Source: Nymphaea colorata
Lineage: Eukaryota > Streptophyta > Magnoliopsida > Nymphaeales > Nymphaeaceae
Direction of reading: 5' to 3'
NCBI RefSeq assembly: GCF_008831285.2
Contig: NC_045150.1
Coordinates: forward strand, 5,592,001-5,656,000
Length of the DNA: 64,000 bases
A program made the position numbers and the translations under genes. Under the pieces are notes generated by a model. That model did not search any database. It saw only the letters and a list, made by a program, of their open reading frames with translations, and had not been told where the DNA came from. Positions 11,999 through 24,500 of the stretch are shown one piece after another. How positions within the stretch are numbered: position 1 is the first letter of the stretch; each line of letters opens with the position of its first letter.

Positions 11999-13011
11999 GA
12001 CGTCTGATCTTGTTCTCCAGCCCTGATCTTGTTCTCCAGCCTTCTTTACTGCTGCTAAAGCTTTTGGAATATCGTCTGTTTGAAATGCTTGATTGAATCT
12101 ATGCCAGTAATTTAATGAGAGATGGTTTGGTTTGTCGCAAGTCTGACATATCATTCTCTTTATAAGGATTACCTGTCGACTTCTCTCCCTTTTGGTCCGA
12201 TTTAGACTGAACTTTACCTCTCACATTGTTGCTTGCTTGAGGAAATCCTCCAACGGCAGAGTTGAAATTATGCTTGAACCGGTTGTCATGACCATATAAT
12301 ATTGTTGTGCATTTCTGCGTTGCACAGAAAAAGCAGTCCGAAGATTAACGCCATTCTCCTCGGCGTGAATGATTCTCATAGTCTTATGCGCCTGCAGCAA
12401 GGCGACAACTTCAGTGTATCTCATGCTTGTTGATCTAGTTAGCATGGATGTAACAAATGCTTCATATCCACTACCAAGACCATTCAACAGCAAGAAAATT
12501 TTACTCTGATCACATATTGGCTGGCCTATAGCAGCAACACTTGTAGACTCTGATATATTCATTCATGGATAGCTGCTTCTTGCGGTGAAGTTGAAGCCTT
12601 TTGAGTTAATAAATACTCACGTTGCCTTGGATCATGAGCAAAGGTGGTAACGAGGGCATCCCAAACTTCTTTTGAAGTCTCAAGCTCAACAAACATACCG
12701 GGAATTTTCTTTGACAGAGTTCCGGTTATCCATCCTCTTAACAAGCAGACAGATTGCTTCCAATCAGCATAATCTGAATTTTCTACTGATATATTATTCT
12801 TAGAAATCAATTTCTCAGGCTTGGAATAATTTCCTTTAATGTATCGTTTCATATTTTGGCTTTCAATTAAGCCAAGAAACTGGGTTTTCCGTAACAGAAA
12901 ATTGTACTGATTTAATTTCAGAGGTACAAACTTGGTCACGCTGAGATTGTAAGCGTAGGGATACTTAGCTTCGCTGTGTTCGCTTGTCGTCGACATCTTC
13001 AATTTCTCCAT
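11940..13011 (-). pseudogene. Ty1/copia retrotransposon remnant: gag and start of protease
   Basis: On the minus strand, an open frame from 13011 to 12559 has copia gag character (KLNQYNFLLRKTQF, DYADWKQSV, EVWDALVTTF). The next frame, to 12221, continues it (KIFLLLNGLGSGYEAFVTSM, YTEVVALLQAHK). Further on, about 12154-12080, is a zinc knuckle of the CX2CX4HX4C type (CQTCDKPNH) with the last cysteine replaced by tyrosine. In another frame comes the aspartic protease motif DTGASNHVTDN at about 11955-11995. Gag normally packages the RNA and protease cleaves the polyprotein. The parts lie in different frames with stops between them, and integrase and reverse transcriptase are absent, so the element is dead. 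Sequence upstream of 13011 (about 13080-13130, ACCTGGTTCGGAGATTT) looks like an LTR end, but no full LTR was defined. Confidence 0.85.
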
Positions 13012-14041
13012 CAGCAGAGTATTTCTGAGATTTCCTTTCCTTCAACCGATGGCAGTCACACCCAGAGTATGAGCTACCATAAAAGAAAACAGAGAAAATA
13101 CTTTAACCTGGTTCGGAGATTTACATACCTTTCTGACAAATCAGATCTCCTTGATTTTTGGTACAGATTTTTTTTTTTTATAAGGAGTTATCTTATCTTG
13201 AGTACTAGCCTCCTTCTCGATATATCTTCTCACAAAGTTTATCCGTTGTAGCCTCCTTCTCATCAAGCTTATCTTTGGTAGCTGATTCTTTGGTGGCGGT
13301 CTCCTTAATTTTAGGCTTCTTATCTTTAGCTGCAGCTGCGTCGTTAACACTCCAAATGGATGCTAGCCTACCTTTTGCATCATTCCCCCTCAAATGGATT
13401 TTCAGTTGGGGAAAGATGAACAGGTTGCACATAATAGCTTTGGAGCTTTAGGAATAGAAGATTAAAATTGAAGCGACCTATAAGTTAATACGCATAGATT
13501 TCAAGCCCTATCATGCATAACTCCAACTCCAGCAGTTAATTCACTCCAAATTAAATTATACTACTGGATGATGCATATGTGATCTTGGATAGTGAAAGAT
13601 GTTAATCAACTAACAACATTGACTTCAGCTGAATTAGTTATGGTTATTGTTTTAATCGCTGACAACTTTACCAACAAATCCACGATTGAGTAGTCGAGTA
13701 ATCAGAAAGTCCTCAAAACTTCATTGGTCATTTTTTCTTCGATGTAGACTTACCTTGATATGAAAGATTATCAAAAACATAACAGACAGTAGATCATGAT
13801 TAATATATCCATCCATAAAGCAATTAGAAGCGGAACATAACAGCAGTTGCTTTAATTATACAGAAAAACTTGTGCTTGTCCCTCAAGCAAAGCAACGACG
13901 CTTTAATTCATGAGGAGAAGGATGTTGAGTAATTGAGATCCATCAGGCAAGGGTTGCAAATTTATGTTGTAATCCATACACTATCTGCTAAAATTAGTAC
14001 AAAATGAGGATATAGAATCTTGAGATTCACCAAATCCAATG
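13012..14041. other. Sequence upstream of the gag remnant, no gene
   Basis: Part of this should be leader or LTR of the copia element. The open frames across 13141-13432 are rich in Lys, Glu and Thr and were not recognised. Beyond 13450 nothing was seen. Confidence 0.4.
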
Positions 14042-14231
14042 CAGTGGCAGATCCAGAATGAATATTTTGGCTGAGGGGCGCTCTAAGTTTAAATTTCAAT
14101 CTTTGAAGGCACCCATATGTAAAAAACAAAAACACTGAAAATTAATGAAGTTTCTATATATAAATAAAGTAAAATTTCTGGGCTCTGAGTAGAAAATTGC
14201 TAACAACAGCTACATCCTACCTCCGCCACTG
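14042..14231. mobile_element. Short TIR element, CAGTGGCGGAG family
   Basis: It begins CAGTGGCAGATCCAGAA and ends CTCCGCCACTG, an inverted repeat with few mismatches. It is 190 bp with no coding capacity, and is related along its length to the element at 56318-56489 (shared CTCTAAGYTTAAATTTCAA and CATATGTAAAAAAC). The flanking octamers do not match, so the target-site duplication has decayed. Confidence 0.7.
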
Positions 14232-14889
14232 ATCTGAGGCGATCAGTTTATGAACAGCTACTTATTTCAACATTAGTGTAGGGGCGTCGGAAATGAAGAG
14301 GAACGAGTGATTGTTTTTCTAAGTTCCAAAATGTACTAAATATGTAACAGCAGCATGGGTGGAAAAACACAAGAATAAATATGTAAAAGCATGTCTTTTG
14401 TGATGCTTTTTAGCGACACAAAATAAAAAAAGTGATCAATATTTTCAATATATATATATATACCAGATGTTTGAGAATAATTAAAATTTAAAAATGTCAT
14501 TAAAAAAAGTTACTAAATTGACATTAACCATCGTTTAGAGTAAAACGATTATGATCTTTTAGGGATAAATTTTTTAATTTTAATCATCCCAGAATTATGT
14601 GACTCAAGGCAGCTTTAGGATTATTACTTGATGGACTGGGCAGTAGGATTAGGCGTAAAACCATGTCTCAGTTTGTTAATAATATGTAGTAACTTCTTTT
14701 ACGGCAGTACCGTACCCGGAACCATACAGTTTAATCTTAAGTGCTATCCTAAATAGTATAGCGTGATTGGCCGTGCCAACTTTTATTTTTCTTTTCTCCT
14801 TACTTACCTGTAAGGGTAGTTGAGCAGAACCACTTTTTTTGCAAGCTTAATTTTTTTTAAAAAAAACAAAAAATCAACTATTCCTTAAT
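14232..14889. other. Gene-free DNA
   Basis: AT-rich sequence without recognisable coding, RNA or repeat structure apart from a short (TA)n near 14450. Confidence 0.5.
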
Positions 14890-15308
14890 AAGTCTGTGCA
14901 TTCGACTGGTCCGACCCAATAAGAAGTCGGACTAAGTTGGGCTGCTGCCACAACTGCAGCTCAGACCCAGCCCGTTTCAGTCCAGCCTGACATGACTCAC
15001 GAGCAATGGCGTAGTCACATTGTAACTACCCACACCACTCTCTTAAAAGTTTTTTATTTTAAATGAAAATCTTAAATATTTATCGTTATATATATAAGTG
15101 CCCCCACCAAATATTTATCGCTACGGCTCACAAGTATGATAAAATATATACTTTTACATGAAATTTGACATATAAATATAATTAACTATAACAAATATAT
15201 ATAGTTATATACATAATATTAAAAATAATTTATGAAGCTAAGTCAGTCCCACCCGTCCCAGCCCGAGTTGGGCCGGTATTAGGTCGGTACCTGCAGTTGC
15301 CCACCCTT
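14890..15308. mobile_element. GC-ended, AT-cored repeat (GGGCAT/GCCCACCC type)
   Basis: GC-rich shoulders (GGTCCGACCCAATAAG, AGCCCGAGTTGGGCCGG, TGCCCACCCTTA) flank an AT-rich core of about 200 bp with TATAATTAACTATAAC-type words. The block at 35085-35350 has the same architecture and related words. It is interpreted as a non-autonomous DNA element with imprecise boundaries. Confidence 0.45.
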
Positions 15309-18300
15309 AAATATTGGGCTCCACTTGAAAAAGTCATTAATGATTAGCGCATTATTGAAAGACAAAAAGTTCGAATTCAAAAAAGACGACTGCTAAGAAC
15401 AGTTTGGATCCCAACCGGCAGACAGCGAAGTACGTATTACTTTCCCAATTATTTTTTTCTTACAAAGGAACAAATCACTCAATGGGCCGGAGAGTTCTGT
15501 GTTTGATTCACGTACTTGGCATCTTAGAAACCGACACGAGGTGAAGGGGAGCTGCATCCGCTGGGTCTGGGGCGTTGTCAAAACCCTCAAGACGCCAAAA
15601 ATGGCGTTTGGCTGGACGGACAAACACACGCATTTTGTCGTTCCGGCAGTTCTTGTTTGCATCTTTTTTTTTTTAAAAAAAAGTTGGCACGATGCTGGGA
15701 AACATTATTCTCTAAGTATAATGAAATGAGGAGGATGCTTTGGCCTTCACTCAAGTAGTGAAATTTGAGTGTCACTCACCTAAAAAAAAACGATATTTTT
15801 TCATTAAAATTTAAATTTTACACAAATTTTATGCCTAATAAAATATCATCCATAATTTACGCCCCTCTAGTTCCTTTAAATTTATGTTTCTTCCAGTTTC
15901 CTTCTTTCTCCAATTCAAATCTCTCTTCCCTTTGTCTTGAGAGATTCAAAGCTCCTTTTATTTTATTTTTAGCAGTTTAGCTGTGTGGCGTGTTGTATGT
16001 GTGCTAATTGACCACCTATTCAATTTTGAAGTCAATCACTTCCTTCCAACCCAAGCTTTCCGTGCAAGCGGGTCGAGCCAAGGGGCGGGTAGCCGCCCAT
16101 GTTTTGAAAAATTACAATTTAGTGCACTAAAATTTTGAGAAATGTGAGTTTGGTTCCATAAAACTTTTGAAAAATAGGTGACCGATAAACCCACCTAAGG
16201 GCAAAATCTTGGTTCCGCCGGCCCCATGTTGATTGCATAGCCCGTCATTCTGCTTGATCTAGGCCCTAGTAAACATTGTGGCATCGGTTTTTAAACAGTT
16301 TTGGCTGATCCAGCAGCCAGGAATGAAGCCAGAAATTTTTCATGACAATAGTTGAATTAAAGTTTTTAAATTAATATTATTTTTTAAATTTTTATATAAA
16401 ACAAATAAAATTTTCTCAAATTTACATGTAAATTAAAAAAAATGAAGAGGGGCAAGGGCCCCTCCAAACCTTCCTCAACTCATTGACACGCAATAGGTTC
16501 ATGTGAACATAACATCCATAAAAATCAAACTAGCGACAGAGACCAATTCTCTGAACCATTAGGGTGACCAGCATCCATGCTAATAACGTCACTTTCAAGT
16601 GAAGCTCAGAAAAATAAAACAAGGGTGGAAAATGCAAACGAAAGTGTTGGCCAACTTTATAATGAAGCTGAGAGTAAAACCGATTGGTTGCGGTCATCAA
16701 CAGCCGCGCACGTCGGTGTCGCTAATGGTAGGACGATGCTGACGCATACGAACGTTCATCAAGTGGGGCTCGGCTGAGACCCAGTCGTGGTGGACGTAGT
16801 CAGGTCTCACTCGAAACTTCCCTTGAGTCCTTGACCGGGCAGAGTCTTCTTATCGGCCGAGTTGCAAAGCTTTTAATTGTACATTATTATAAAACGTCAA
16901 CGCCCTTTTTGAGTCGACTTTATTACCTTCTGGCTTTTTTCGTTGACCAACAAAATATGTATATTCTTTTTTCTTTTGTATGTTGAAACCCAAAAATGAA
17001 AAATGGGCTCCAAATTGTTAAACTTGCCGTACCCTATCAAATTATCAAGCTTACTTTTCATCTCAAGTAATTCATGTTTTAGTAGAAACTGGGGGGCCTT
17101 ACTCCAAGGTGTCACATTTCGAAGTTCACTGTAGCATGCACAAACAATGACTTCTAATAATAAGTTATCAAATACTAATATTCTATCCACATGCTCTCAT
17201 ACCATAAATAAAAAAAAGCAAAAAAAGTGAGCATCAGTTAGTGTGGTTTGGTTTGAGAGCCTAGGTTCACAACCAAAGAGCTTTGATCACTTGCTATTCA
17301 ATCAATATGTGGATCTTGTTTCATATGTTTCTTATGAGGATATTATTCCATATAGTTTCATTCTAACAATATATATGTCATTAATTGGAATATACATCTC
17401 CCTTTCCTCATTCATACATATATATTCTCAATTGGAAAATTGCTACTATTTTCTCAACGACTGTCAATGCTTCAATCTTTTATCTCTAGTCAGTTAAGTC
17501 CTATTAACAATGACAAGTATCAAACTGAAATGGAAATGATTAGTATTGCCAATAATAAGTGTTTCTATATATTCTTATTATGTCACTACTTTGTCTCATA
17601 GTCATTCATTTTATAGTTGTTTTGGTTCATAGACCATGTCATTTTCTTTTCTATGTTACTTAGAATAAATAGGGCAAATCATTTTTTGCATTGTTATTTG
17701 AGTTGGTTGTACCATCATTCCATAACATGGATATAGGCTCTTAGCAGCCGAATGAACAATAAATGATTTTTCCTTCTAATTCTGCGTTCCTTCTTGTTCT
17801 TTTCCCAATCAACTTCATGGAGTTGTCATATTCTACCTGTGCATTATCAAAGCCATGTTCCATTTCTTGGAAGTCTCTACATTCCCAGTTCAGTTTCTAT
17901 TATCAATTGTTGAATGCATTGAATCAACAAGTAGTTGGATTCCTCCAGATCAGCCTATAACTATTCAAATATATGTATCAAAAGGCTGCAGCAAAGTGGT
18001 CTTGCATTAAGAAAGTTGGCACCTTTTATAATTTAGTATTAGACCTCTCTTTTTTTCATGAGAATCTCTTGAAAGATTTTGAAATGAATTTGATGTAATT
18101 GCAAGCTAACTTATTATGCTTAGAAGTAAAAATCTTAAAATAAAACACCATGAAAAATTTTAGAAGCACAACACATGATGCCTGCATGTGCACTTTTGGT
18201 TACATCATGAGCCAAAATAAGTTTGAAAAATGAGCCAAAATGTATGTGCCTCTTTCATTTTTCTACAAAAAATAGTGTCATTGTTATACCTAGAGATGTA

Positions 18301-19683
18301 AAAATATCTTTTGCTTCAAGAATAACCAGCCTAAAGTAATTACAGTTTTGGACAAGATAAGTACTTCTAAGATTATTTTTTATGCTCTGAGCTAGCATAA
18401 CTTTGACTAGCAACTATTTTTGTTGGATACTACGATTGTCTTTCTTTAAAGCACTTCGGAAGAATATGTATGGAAATTCTTTTAGGTCCACTTGAAGATA
18501 ATAAGCTCTCTCGATCTTACATACAAACTCCAAAAGACGATCTACGGGTTCATGGAACCTCCAAGCATTGGTATTTCAAGAAATGTGTTGACAAACTATG
18601 TAAGCGAATTCTAAAAACGCTGACAAAACCTGACAAGCAAAATATAAAACTTGAAAAAAAAATTATATTAAAATTAATTTAAACTAAAAACTGGAACAAA
18701 ATGACTAACTGTATAATAAAGCTAATAACAATCTTAAAACCTTTCTATAAATGGTAGAAACTAGATCACATAGAATATGAACACTTTAATTACCATATAA
18801 TCCAATAAGCATAACTTAAACATATCCTAATGGATGTCAAGATAGAAAGGCGGGGATTCTTAATATAAACAACAGCAGAAAATAAATAAATAAATAAATA
18901 ATGAATTGACTAATAACCTAAAAACAACGTTTATAGTTAAAGGTTGATTGTCAAATATCAAATTGATCGGCCGAATGAATTAAGTCATGTGGGTAGCAAT
19001 TATTGGCCAACTACAACCAACCGGTCAAATCCGGAAAAAAAAAAACTAAGCAAAAGCAAACTTAAATCCAGCAAAAGTGGTAAAAAAAAAGTAGTCTAGA
19101 AGAAATATATAGTAGATTAATTAAAGAAAAACAAATTAATAAATCAAAACTAAAATCATCTAGCAACCTCAGCCCCTAAAATAGAACTTAAATCAACTAA
19201 CTTCATCTAAAAAAATTGCAACAATCAGAAACTAAGTAATTCACCCCTCGAACAAGCAAGAAACAATAGGAAAAGATATGCCTATCTTTAGAGAAAGCAC
19301 GAATTTACATGCATTTAAAATAAGTCACATAAATATTTCATGAATATGGGGAAGTAGAGGCCAAATGCTTCCACCAACTTTAAACGGGGGTGGTTACGAG
19401 CTGCATTACTTAGACTTCTAAGTTTCTCAATCGACAGCAAGAGAATAAGTCATGTTTAACTTCTTTTCTCAGTCACCAACGAGTTTGATAAGTCGTAGGG
19501 TTGAAGAAGATGCAGTTGCCAAACTCCTCAGATCAGGTGGTCGTGATATCGACTAAAGATGGTAATAGGCAATTTAGCTGCATCCACCTGGCAGCTCCCT
19601 GCCGTTGAACGAGGCTTAATTAACAACTCCACCGCGTAGACTCTTGTCCTCTTGCCCCAACCTATCTGCCTAACCCCAGCCAA

Positions 19684-19766
<83 letters not shown>

Positions 19767-21244
19767 GAGAGAAAAAGGGACAAAAAAAACACAGAGAGAT
19801 CTTCCATGCTCAAGGACAGAACATGCATGATCTAACCATGGAGGGGCGGAGCCAAAGAGAATGCCCGAATTAAAGTTTTTAAAATTTTGACTGTGGTCGA
19901 AATCTCATTTTCCCAAAACTTTTATATATAACAAGTGAACCCCACAAAGATCATCTAGTTTCTCCATGTGCCAATCCTAAGAGAACAAAGACCAAAGCGA
20001 TTCCCCAAATCAGATATCTTCATTGTTTGCTTTAGTTGTTTGCTTTAGTTATAAGACCTTTTGTTTCTAAATCTCTTCCTTTTATAACCGCAGTTGCCCG
20101 TATTGATGGTAACTTTCTTGCATATATCCTCATCCAGCCCATTATGGGATCTTGTGTAAAGATGATGAATCCTATATATATATATATATATATATACAAG
20201 ACGAAGGCAATCGTCCACGTTAAGCATTGGTTGTAGGACCACGTCTCTAAAGCAGCTGCCCATGTTTTCTCCACAACCACGATACAAATTCTCTTGCGTA
20301 ATTGCCGAAGCAGAAAGTGGATCCAAACGGACATGCGTGAAACTTAAAGTAACAAGCAAAAGTGTTTAAAAAGTGCACGGATATGTGAACCGCATCATTC
20401 GTCTCGGAAGCGTAAGCAAAGAGCAATGGAAGGAAGCAACGGAACTAACTATGCGTGTTTGATTCCCTTTTTTGGATTCCTTGGAACAGGATGAACAGGG
20501 ACGACCTGTTCTTCCAAAACCAAGAAAGTGGATCGGCAGAGTTCGTTCTTAACTTCACTAAGCAGTTATTGCCAGACATTTAAATATGGCATCCGCCGTC
20601 CCCAAGCCCCAGCTGCCAAGTCGGTCTCCAAATAAATGCCAATCAAGGCAAAAATAATGGGATCGATAATTGCACCTCCCCACACGGGCCGAGCACGTCT
20701 TAAAAAACCAACTTGCATGCCTTTTCGGCTTCTGTGCAAGATAAAACCGAAATATTCACATACATATAATTATAAGCAAACTAAAATAAAATTGCTCACA
20801 TGGTTTTAGTTCATACAAGTTTTTTCCTACATGTGATTTAGTTTGACAAGGGAAAACAGTTAATTAATTATACAACCTAAAGAAGTTCATTTCGTTTCTC
20901 TAGAAACAAACAATCCTACTTTCTTTGTCAAGAAGATAACTTGTCGTAAAAGTTAAAAAAGCTTGCAGAAGAAGCGAGCTTCCAAAATGGGAAGAAGTTT
21001 CCGGCGAGTATAGTCGTCCCTAAAAATGTGGCCGGCGGCCGGTAAAAACTTGAAGGACAAAATGGTCATTGGTGACGCTAAAAACATATTGCTTCTTGGT
21101 AGAAATCGCCTTCCGCACGCAAGGAAAAGTCAACCCACAAGAAAGGGTCTACGGTTGGACACGGGACGCGGCGAGGAAAAATGGGTAAAGAGTAGGGACA
21201 TTTACGTCATGTAGACGGCAACTAATCCCGCAGCAACTGAAAAT
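15309..21244. other. Gene-free region upstream of the HVA22 gene
   Basis: No exon with recognisable family similarity was found. Contents include a degraded relative of the CAGTGGCGGAGCC family near 16330-16460, with another trace near 19840-19900 (both contain GAATTAAAGTTTTTAAA). There is a strongly A-rich stretch at 18640-19240, a compound (CT)n(TA)n(GA)n microsatellite at about 19685-19768, and a (TA)n at about 20174-20197. Frames full of Ile-Tyr repeats near 20000-20360 are translations of that microsatellite. Confidence 0.55.
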
Positions 21245-21252
21245 TATATAAA
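21245..21252 (+). promoter_or_regulatory. TATA box of the HVA22 gene
   Basis: TATATAAA lies 319 bases before the start codon and is followed by a CT-rich leader (CTCTCTCTCGG from about 21267), as in many plant promoters. Initiation about 30 bases downstream would give a 5' UTR of roughly 290 bases. ACGT-core words sit at about 21203 (TTACGTCA) and 21257 (CACGTC). HVA22 genes are known for ABA and stress induction through ACGT elements; whether these sites act here is inference. Confidence 0.6.
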
Positions 21253-21570
21253 CGATCACGTCGCGCTCTCTCTCGGCCTTGCTATCTTCTCACAGAAAGA
21301 CTTCCATCTCCCCTACAAGTCCAGGCGACAAATCAACGCCTCTTCCTCTTCCCATCTCCTCGCCGGCGGTCTCTCCTTCCCCTCGCCGGAATCACGATTC
21401 GGGCGCCGCAGAAACGAGTCCTTCCTTTGAAGTTCTCTTCAAAGTTACCTCCTTCTTTACTCGCTAGCTTGCCGCTTCTTCCGCCTTCTTTTGACGCTCC
21501 TTTCGACGTCATCTCGTTTATCTGCAATCCTTGAGAGAGCTCTGCCGTCGCTTCAGAAGGAGGAGCGAAG

Positions 21571-24500
21571 ATGCTCGGAGATTTCGTTTCCGGGAGCCTT
21601 ACGTGAGTCTTCCTCCTTGAATTGTCCGTCGTTTTTGGTTTATTCAGTTTTGGATTTTGAGTAATTGTACTCTTGATCGGCCAACTGATCCGATTTTCGC
21701 ACAATTTGATCGGTCCTCGACGTAGGTTGCTTCTCGGCTACGTTTATCCGGCCTTCGAATGTTTCAAGACGGTGGAGGGGCACCAGCGCCAGATCGAAGG
21801 CTTGAGGTTTTGGTGCCAATACTGGTAACTAGTCCTTCTTCCCTTTCTCGATTTTCTTAATCTTCATTGTTCTCCGTTCATCCAATAGCCGGAGCCTTGA
21901 TCTGAGTCGCCATTTGCCCTTCTCGCTTTCTTGGAGTTTTGGTGAAATTTGTTAGGTGTTGTCGATTACTTTTCGTGTGGGTTTCGTTCCGGAGGATTTA
22001 TTTATTGCTTGTCTGCTTCTTTCTTTATATTTTTCTCTCATTGTCTTCCCTTGACGGAGTGAAGGGAGTGGTTAGTTATTTTCCTGCTGTCGTTCTGTTT
22101 GGAGCCTGGGAATCTTGTTTGATAAAGGAGAGGGAGGGACGGATCGTTCTTCCCACTGCCCCAGCCCCAGGTGTGTCAACCATCCGGGTCGGGTATGATC
22201 CTGTTCTCATCGACACCGTACTAACTACCTTCTAGAACCTAGAGTTCTCATCCACTTAAGTACCCAAGTCATAGTTTCAGAATGGACCTTTCAACAACCC
22301 TGACCTAGAATATAGGTAAAACACGCTCAGTTTTTTATTTATGTAATTTAATAGCTTAAATTACATAAAAAACAGGCAGTTGAACGAAAAAAAAAATAAA
22401 TTTCTTAAGCATATTTTCATTCTACAGCCAAAACCAAACCTCATCATTTTATCTTTAAAAATTCGATCAAAATAGTTTAATGTTAAATGAATTTGAATAA
22501 TGCCACTTGTTAGTTGTTAAGAGAGGGGTGTAATGGTCGAGAGCTAGTTTGGATCCACCTGTTGACCAAATCCAACCTAACCTGGTCTTGCTTTGTCAGA
22601 TCCAGAATGAGACTGGGCCTAAATTTATCTGAAACCGAATCCGGACCTAAAATATATAATTTTCTTTTTTATTGGGTTGGATCCTTGTCGGGTATCAAAC
22701 TAGGGCACAATTTGGTCTTGGAGCTGTATACCAAGTCCAATTACCTTATTTAAGATCGTATTTTCTTTAACGGGTTCCAGTAAACGGATCTGAAATTTAG
22801 GTTGTAGTCGGATGGAATGCTTGATCTGGAAACCTCATGGCAATTATACAACAGCATATGACTACCAACCTACCAAATGGTCAATGCTAACTTAGGTCAA
22901 GACATTTTAGCATTTGAAAATAGAGAAAAACATTGACACCAAATCAGACAATTACATTCTTTATCACATATATATGTTTAGATTTGGTTAAATTCTTTCA
23001 ACTTAAGTTGACATTTAACGAGAAGAACATTGTGGTCTTAGAAGTTACAAGGGTACATGTTTCAAAAACACTAGTTTTATTCCCAAACAACATGAAGTGA
23101 TTACGAACATTTTTTTAAATCCAATAATCACATGTTAGACATACTAACATTATGTTCTTTAGAACAAGAACATGATATTTTAAGACTATTTTCAATTACA
23201 TACTTTCTTACAGACGCGAAAAGCTAGAGAAAGAGTACTAGAGCCTTGTTCTTTTAATCATAATAGTCGCCCTTTCTTTGCCTTAGTAGTAGTTGTAGTA
23301 ATAATAACAATAATAATAATGAGAAGAAGATGAAAAGTTGTGGAATAATAATTCTTGGCTTTAACGCGTCCGGCACCGTTTCGTGCCCCTAAGAGAAGCA
23401 ATGGTTTCATGCGTTTGGAAATTATTTTTCATAAACCCCATTTTTCACGCCATTGGCTACTAGCATTAAATTAATTTTGACGTCCTTTCGTGCGGGTGAG
23501 GGTCACAGATAACAAGGGTTATGTAATGCAGACATACTACAAGTAACCTGTTCGACGAGAAATGTATATATATATTTCAATGCTTTAACTTATATATATA
23601 TATAATCCGTTTATTCATTGAGTACATACGATTTTATAACCAAGACGTCAGAAAAAATTACCGTCAAATTTTCAATCCTTCGGGGACCCGGTTATACATT
23701 CAGATGAATTCATATAAGAGCAAGATTTCATAGGTTCTAAACGATAAAGACCATGAGTTATAATTTTTTGAGAAAAGATCCTGACCTACGTAAAATGTTA
23801 ATCCGATCCTTCATGAGTTATATTTTTGTGAGGAGGTATGAGTCTATTCAAAGATTTTAGTAAGAGTGGTGGATCCCAGTTCAAGTTTTTCAATTTTGAC
23901 AAGCATTGCTCTTTGGTTCCTCTTTTGTTTTTTCTTTAATCAAAATTTCTTTACTTTTGCAAAAAAAAAAAAAAAAAACTACTTTTTATCACTCAAACAC
24001 GTTAACATTTTTGCCAGAGAAAAACTTCTATCTGGAAAAATGTTGCTAGTCAAGCCTTTCTAATGAATCAAACAGCCCGTAAAAATATGAGCAGGGTGTT
24101 TTGCGTCAGCTTGCTCGAATTCTCTTGTCAGTGGCGGGACTCAATCAGAGGTTAAATCCATCCTTTACCGTGTTCCACTTAGTTGACCCCTGTGCAATCG
24201 AATTTAGATCTCGTTTTTTAAACCAAAATAGGACTTGACTAACATCCGACATTTACATGTAATCAGCCCCGACCTTTATCGAACTTCAGTCGTACATCAA
24301 ACTCAGATTCAGTTATGAAAGTCCATATGAATCCGAAATTTAATTCCTGATTTGGTCAAACATTCCATACCAGATTGAGCTAAAAGCTAAATTTGCCTCC
24401 GCAAACTTTTGAACTCAGCAGAGCTTAAAGCTAAATTTTCTTGGATGGACTGACCCAATATCTAATCTGTCTGCTCTACCATGACTTGTCGTCCACTATC

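Noticed and set aside
15393-15775. Possible SINE or gene near 15.5 kb
   Set aside because: A GTTTGATTC word resembles a B box but no A box, flanking duplication or tail was found, and the frames on both strands are short.
19640-20360. Open frames rich in Ile-Tyr or Arg-Glu repeats
   Set aside because: Translations of (TA)n and (GA)n microsatellites without any other coding signal.
21939-22235. Alternative coding continuation in HVA22 intron 2
   Set aside because: The frame begins beyond a good donor site, is hydrophobic by T-richness, and the true continuation at 26046 matches the family exactly.
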